The notes below the pieces were generated by a model that worked only from the letters and a program-made list of their open reading frames with translations, searched no databases and had not been told where the DNA came from. A stretch of 64,000 nucleotides of DNA from Prosthecodimorpha hirschii (GTDB lineage Bacteria; Pseudomonadota; Alphaproteobacteria; Rhizobiales; Ancalomicrobiaceae): contig NZ_LJYW01000001.1 in the NCBI RefSeq assembly GCF_001305515.1, positions 4,944,049 to 5,008,048 of the forward strand, in the 5' to 3' direction. Made by a program: the position numbers and the translations under genes. Shown in pieces: positions 60,789 through 64,000 of this stretch. Each line of letters begins with the position of its first letter. Position 1 is the first letter of the stretch.

Positions 60789-61826
60789 ATGTTCGATACG
60801 CCGCTCACCGTCCTGTCGCGTCGCCTTGTCCTGTCGCGCCGCCTTCGCGCCGTGGCGCTCGCCATCGGGCTCGGCCTTGGCCTCGGCCTGGCCGCACTGC
60901 CGGCCGATGCGCAGAGCGTCAATCCGACCGCGCTTTCGGTCCAGGAACAGCAGCTTCTGCAGTCCCTGCACAAGGTCGAGGGCCGCGTTTCGATTCCCGA
61001 CGCCAAGTCCGGAGTGCTGATCCAGCCCGAGGGCCAGGCCTGGCGCGACTTCCACGAGAAGACCCTGCCGCAGGTCGGCACCTGGGGTCTGCTCGGCACG
61101 CTCGCTCTCGTCCTCCTGTTCTGGGTGGTGCGCGGCCGGATCCGGATCGAGGCCGGCCCGTCGACCCGCACCATCACCCGGTTCAACGGCTTCGAGCGCT
61201 TCGTGCACTGGCTGACGGCCTCGTCCTTCGTCGTGCTGGCGCTGTCCGGGCTCAACGTCACCTTCGGCAAGCATATTCTGCTGCCGGCGATCGGGCCGCA
61301 CGCCTTCCACGTCGTCTCCGAGCTGGCCAAGCTGGCGCACAACTACCTGAGCTTCCCCTTCACGCTCGGCGTCGTGCTGATGCTGCTCGTCTGGATCAAG
61401 GACAACATTCCGAACGGGGTGGACGTCGTCTGGTTCCTCAAGGGGGGTGGCATTCTCGGCAAGGGGCATCCGCCGGCGGGTCGGTTCAACGGCGGCCAGA
61501 AGCTGATCTTCTGGGCGGTCGTGCTCGGCGGCGGCGCCATCGCGGCGACCGGCTACCTGCTGATGTTCCCCTTCTACGTCACCGACATCGCCGGCATGCA
61601 GACCGCCCAGATGGTGCACGGCCTGCTCGCGGTCGCGGTCGCGGCGGTGATCATCGGCCATATCTATATCGGCTCGGTCGGCATGGAAGGCGCCTTCGAC
61701 GCGATGGGATCGGGCGAGGTCGACCTGAACTGGGCCAAGGAGCATCATTCGCTCTGGGTCGAAGATGCGACCCGCAAGAATCCCGGCATCGTCCACAATC
61801 CGGGCCGGATGGCCCCGGCCGAATAG
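60789..61826 (+). CDS. Formate dehydrogenase gamma subunit, cytochrome b
   Basis: 345 residues from the ATG at 60789 (GGGAGACAG upstream). A signal sequence (about 20-45) precedes a periplasmic N-terminal domain of about 70 residues; then membrane helices with LLGTLALVLLFWVVRG, FERFVHWLTASSFVVLALSG, LLVWI, LIFWAVVLGGGAIAATGYLL and MVHGLLAVAVAAVIIGHIYI. Histidines in FVHWL, MVHG and GHIYIG are the likely heme b ligands. It passes electrons to the quinone pool. The extra N-terminal region marks the FDH3-type. Confidence 0.94.
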   Translation: MFDTPLTVLSRRLVLSRRLRAVALAIGLGLGLGLAALPADAQSVNPTALSVQEQQLLQSLHKVEGRVSIPDAKSGVLIQPEGQAWRDFHEKTLPQVGTWGLLGTLALVLLFWVVRGRIRIEAGPSTRTITRFNGFERFVHWLTASSFVVLALSGLNVTFGKHILLPAIGPHAFHVVSELAKLAHNYLSFPFTLGVVLMLLVWIKDNIPNGVDVVWFLKGGGILGKGHPPAGRFNGGQKLIFWAVVLGGGAIAATGYLLMFPFYVTDIAGMQTAQMVHGLLAVAVAAVIIGHIYIGSVGMEGAFDAMGSGEVDLNWAKEHHSLWVEDATRKNPGIVHNPGRMAPAE

Positions 61827-61867
61827 CCGGCCATCGCTTCCGGACAGCCATAACGGCAGACGACGAC

Positions 61868-61903
61868 AGCGGGCGGGTCCTTCGGGAGCCGCCCGCTTTC
61901 GTT
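61868..61903 (+). terminator. Terminator of the exported formate dehydrogenase operon
   Basis: Perfect 9-base stem AGCGGGCGG (61868-61876) / CCGCCCGCT (61889-61897) with a 12-base loop, followed by TTCGTT, 42 bases after the gamma stop. Confidence 0.8.
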
Positions 61904-62770
61904 CGGCCGGGCGGGAGCGAGGGCCGATCGGAACGACCAGTTCCGATCGGAAAAGCGGGCGGCGACAGAACCACCACAGCGCCATCCGTTTTCCCTCGGA
62001 TCGGAGGCCGCTGTGGTGCGGACCGGCCGCCGCGCCGGGCTCGATCGACGCCGATGCCGTCCATCGTGGCGGGCGGCCTCCGTCGGCGATCGCCCGCGTC
62101 CGCCCGCTGCGCTCTGCGCCGCCCGGAGGCGGCGGGGGACATGCGTTCGGGATGAAGAAGCGCGGGCCGCAGCGACGCGCCGCGACCGGCGCCGGTCTGC
62201 GCCGGCTCCGATCCGGCAAGGCGGCCCCGGCCAGGTCAGTCGGTCCGGATCTGGCAAAGACGGCCCCGGCCCAGCAAGGCCGGTCCCGGTCCGAGAAGGC
62301 CGGCCCGGGTCTCGCCCCGGCACCGGTTTGGCCCCGCCCCCTGTCGGGTCCCGGCCCGGGTCCGGCGCCGGCGATGGGGCTGCGCGGGTCGTGGTCCTGT
62401 GGTGGTCTCGATTCCTGCACCGGCCGTGCGGTCTGCGCCGGCTCCGGTCTCGCAATCGACGGCCGCGAGGGCAGGGCGTGCAGCGGCCCGACAAAAAAGC
62501 CGCGGGTCCGATCTGGAGCCCGCGGCGGTGGTCGTTGGTTTCGACTGGCCGGCCTTGCCGGGTGGAGCGGAGACCGCGCTCCGGATGCCGCCCCCGATGC
62601 CGCCCCCGATGCCGCGACGCGGCCGCGGGGCAGGCGGGGGCAGGATGGTCCCTTGGGCCAGGTCAACCGAGGGGGCGCCGTCGACACCCCCTGGAGCCTG
62701 TCCCGGTCGGAACGAAACGATCGGACCGAAAAGGACCGGCTCATACCGACGGTCATGGAATGATCGTCTG
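61904..62770. other. Gene-free GC-rich stretch
   Basis: About 870 bases of low-complexity, very GC-rich sequence (many GGCCCCGG/GGCCGG steps; GATGCCGCCCCC in tandem at 62584-62607). Long open frames in it on both strands have no domain character. Possibly decayed coding sequence. I see no clear gene. Confidence 0.5.
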
Positions 62771-62779
62771 TATTCGCTA

Positions 62780-62820
62780 CGCGAATTTCTCATGCCTCTG
62801 ACGCATATGAGAAATTCGCG
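62780..62820. repeat. 14-base perfect inverted repeat
   Basis: CGCGAATTTCTCAT (62780-62793) and ATGAGAAATTCGCG (62807-62820), loop of 13 bases. First of four hairpins within 260 bases. Confidence 0.8.
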
Positions 62821-62827
62821 TTGCTTC

Positions 62828-62859
62828 AACGGCCCGATGCGTCAGCATCCTGGGCCGTT
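62828..62859. repeat. Nested hairpin
   Basis: Outer arms AACGGCCC (62828-62835) and GGGCCGTT (62852-62859); inside, GATGC-GTCA-GCATC forms a second stem, so almost all the element pairs. The outer arms match those of the hairpin at 7866-7899. Confidence 0.75.
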
Positions 62860-62939
62860 GGTATCGGGCCATTGAATCGGGAGCGTTTCCTTGGCGGTCG
62901 GACGAGTCCGTCCCATCGGGAAATGCTCTGGTGGTCGAA

Positions 62940-62970
62940 ATCTGACATTGGCGGCCCGCACATGTCAGAT
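62940..62970. repeat. Inverted repeat
   Basis: ATCTGACAT (62940-62948) and ATGTCAGAT (62962-62970), perfect 9-base arms, 13-base loop. Confidence 0.7.
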
Positions 62971-63015
62971 CGAATGGACCACGGCGTCAAAGGGTGAGCG
63001 GTTCGGTTTCACGAG

Positions 63016-63034
63016 ACGGATGGGGACCATCCGT
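63016..63034. terminator. Perfect short hairpin after the repeat-protein gene
   Basis: ACGGATGG-GGA-CCATCCGT, 24 bases past the stop of the leftward Gln/Gly-rich gene; a plausible terminator of that gene. Confidence 0.6.
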
Positions 63035-63057
63035 ATCGAGCGAACCCCTCGACGTCC

Positions 63058-64000
63058 TCAGCAGACCTTCCCGGGCGCCGGAACGCAGTTCTGTCCGTTG
63101 TTGCGCTTGATCACACCCGGAGGAGCATTCGGCGGCGGGTTGTTGACCTTTCCGCCCTGACCGCCGCCCTGGAACTGGCCTCCGCCCTGGCCGCGGTTCG
63201 GATTGCCGAAGCCCTGGCCACCCTGGCCCTGGAAGCCCGGGCCCTTGCCACCGCCTTGGCCCTGGAAACCCTGACCCTGGCCGTGTCCCTGACCCTGGCC
63301 TTGACCCTGACCCTGCTGGTTGCCGAAGGCCGGACCGCCCGGCTTGCCCTTGCCGCCGAACTGACCGCCACCCTGGCCCTGGAAGCCTTGTCCGCCCTGA
63401 CCCTGGCCCTGACCGCCGCCTTGGCCCTGCTGGTTGCCGAAGCCCGGACCGCCCGGCTTGCCCTTGCCGCCGAACTGGCCGCCACCCTGCGGCAGGCCGC
63501 CCTGTCCGGCGCCCTGGCCGCCTTGGCCCTGGAATCCCTGACCCTGGCCGAAGCCCTGGCCCTGCTGGTTGCCGAAGCCCGGACCGCCCGGCTTGCCCTT
63601 GCCGCCGAACTGTCCGCCGCCCTGCGGCAGGCCGCCCTGTCCGGCGCCCTGGCCGCCTTGGCCCTGGAATCCCTGACCCTGGCCGCCCTGACCCTGGCCG
63701 AAGCCCTGGCCCTGCTGGTTGCCGAAGCCCGGACCGCCCGGCTTGCCCTTGCCGCCGAACTGACCGCCGCCTTGCGGCAGACCGCCCTGTCCGGCGCCCT
63801 GGCCCTGGAATCCCTGACCCTGGCCACCCTGGCCTTGGCCGAAGCCCTGGCCCTGCTGGTTGCCGAAGCCCGGACCGCCCGGCTTGCCCTTGCCGCCGAA
63901 CTGACCGCCACCCTGCGGCAGGCCGCCCTGTCCGGCGCCCTGGCCGCCTTGGCCTTGGAATCCCTGACCCTGGCCGCCCTGACCCTGGCCGAAGCCCTGG
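63058..64000 (-). CDS. Gln/Gly-rich tandem-repeat protein, 5' end outside window
   Basis: At least 314 residues; the start lies beyond position 64000. The frame was chosen because its translation is a regular repeat, whereas other frames give Ala/Arg or similar composition. Units of 38-50 residues recur (spacings 114, 135, 150 and 141 bases), built from GNQQGQGFGQGQGGQGQGFQ, then GQGAGQGGLPQGGGQFGGKG and KPGGPGFGN. The C-terminus is unlike the repeats: GKVNNPPPNAPPGVIKRNNG, then QNCVPAPGKVC, with two cysteines. It is probably disordered and extracellular or envelope-linked; there is no known family I can name. Confidence 0.8.
   Translation of the reverse strand, partial: QGFGQGQGGQGQGFQGQGGQGAGQGGLPQGGGQFGGKGKPGGPGFGNQQGQGFGQGQGGQGQGFQGQGAGQGGLPQGGGQFGGKGKPGGPGFGNQQGQGFGQGQGGQGQGFQGQGGQGAGQGGLPQGGGQFGGKGKPGGPGFGNQQGQGFGQGQGFQGQGGQGAGQGGLPQGGGQFGGKGKPGGPGFGNQQGQGGGQGQGQGGQGFQGQGGGQFGGKGKPGGPAFGNQQGQGQGQGQGHGQGQGFQGQGGGKGPGFQGQGGQGFGNPNRGQGGGQFQGGGQGGKVNNPPPNAPPGVIKRNNGQNCVPAPGKVC

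Noticed and set aside
60552-62756. A 734-residue minus-strand frame after the formate dehydrogenase genes
   Set aside because: Overlaps the gamma subunit gene antisense and continues into low-complexity DNA; no domain.
63111-63911. Ala/Arg-rich 266-residue minus-strand frame
   Set aside because: Off-frame reading of the Gln/Gly repeat gene that extends through the window edge.
63058-64000. CRISPR or non-coding satellite at the window end
   Set aside because: The repeats keep one open frame on the minus strand with a regular Gln/Gly protein and a distinct C-terminus, so a coding repeat is more likely.

Overview
The window is a high-GC chromosomal segment that looks like an alphaproteobacterium, most probably Hyphomicrobiales. 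That placement is inferred from the gene set: glnE close to a DegP / response-regulator / sensor-kinase trio, an NAD-type formate dehydrogenase with a fused NuoE-NuoF beta subunit, and a second, exported formate dehydrogenase with its own maturation cluster. Both types are familiar from methylotrophic and rhizobial relatives. I saw no rRNA, tRNA, CRISPR array or complete insertion sequence.

Layout. 0-4.7 kb: the 3' part of a PAS-domain sensor kinase, a repeat-bearing gap, two exported EF-hand proteins and an SGNH-like protein. 4.7-13 kb: glnE, a Tat-exported beta-carbonic anhydrase, a two-component pair and DegP. 13-14.1 kb: an array of long direct repeats without a convincing gene. 14.1-18.8 kb: a livKHMGF-type ABC importer. 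18.9-21 kb: a small globin, a HupE/UreJ protein and an SDR dehydrogenase. 21.3-26.6 kb: cytoplasmic NAD-linked formate dehydrogenase (beta and alpha subunits), with a HigBA-like toxin-antitoxin pair placed antisense between the two genes. 26.7-27.7 kb: a low-GC island with one unknown gene. 27.8-33.8 kb: a class II aldolase and a TetR-regulated RND efflux pair. 33.9-36 kb: a putative type III effector with RasGAP-like signatures, followed by a CesT-type chaperone. 36.1-38.6 kb: a divergent LacI regulator and a fumarylacetoacetate-hydrolase-family enzyme. 38.6-43.2 kb: a small membrane protein and a 1438-residue receptor kinase with periplasmic repeats. 43.4-61.8 kb: the respiratory formate dehydrogenase region. 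61.9-63 kb: gene-free sequence with several perfect hairpins. 63-64 kb: a Gln/Gly-rich repeat protein running out of the window.

How the genes work together. Two routes of formate oxidation dominate. One is soluble and reduces NAD. The other is exported by Tat and passes electrons through an iron-sulfur subunit to a cytochrome b. The genes around the second route supply the metal cofactor (two MoeA-like proteins, one fused to a binding-protein-like domain), sulfur (a cysteine desulfurase), a TorD-type chaperone fused to a DNA-binding domain, several small accessory proteins and a WD40-cytochrome c fusion.

The most unusual item is the effector/chaperone pair at 33.9-36 kb. The long protein carries what I read as the arginine finger, the FLR motif and the downstream Q-x-x-A-N motif of eukaryotic RasGAPs in the correct order. 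The next gene encodes a protein with the look of a type III secretion chaperone. No secretion apparatus is visible in the window.
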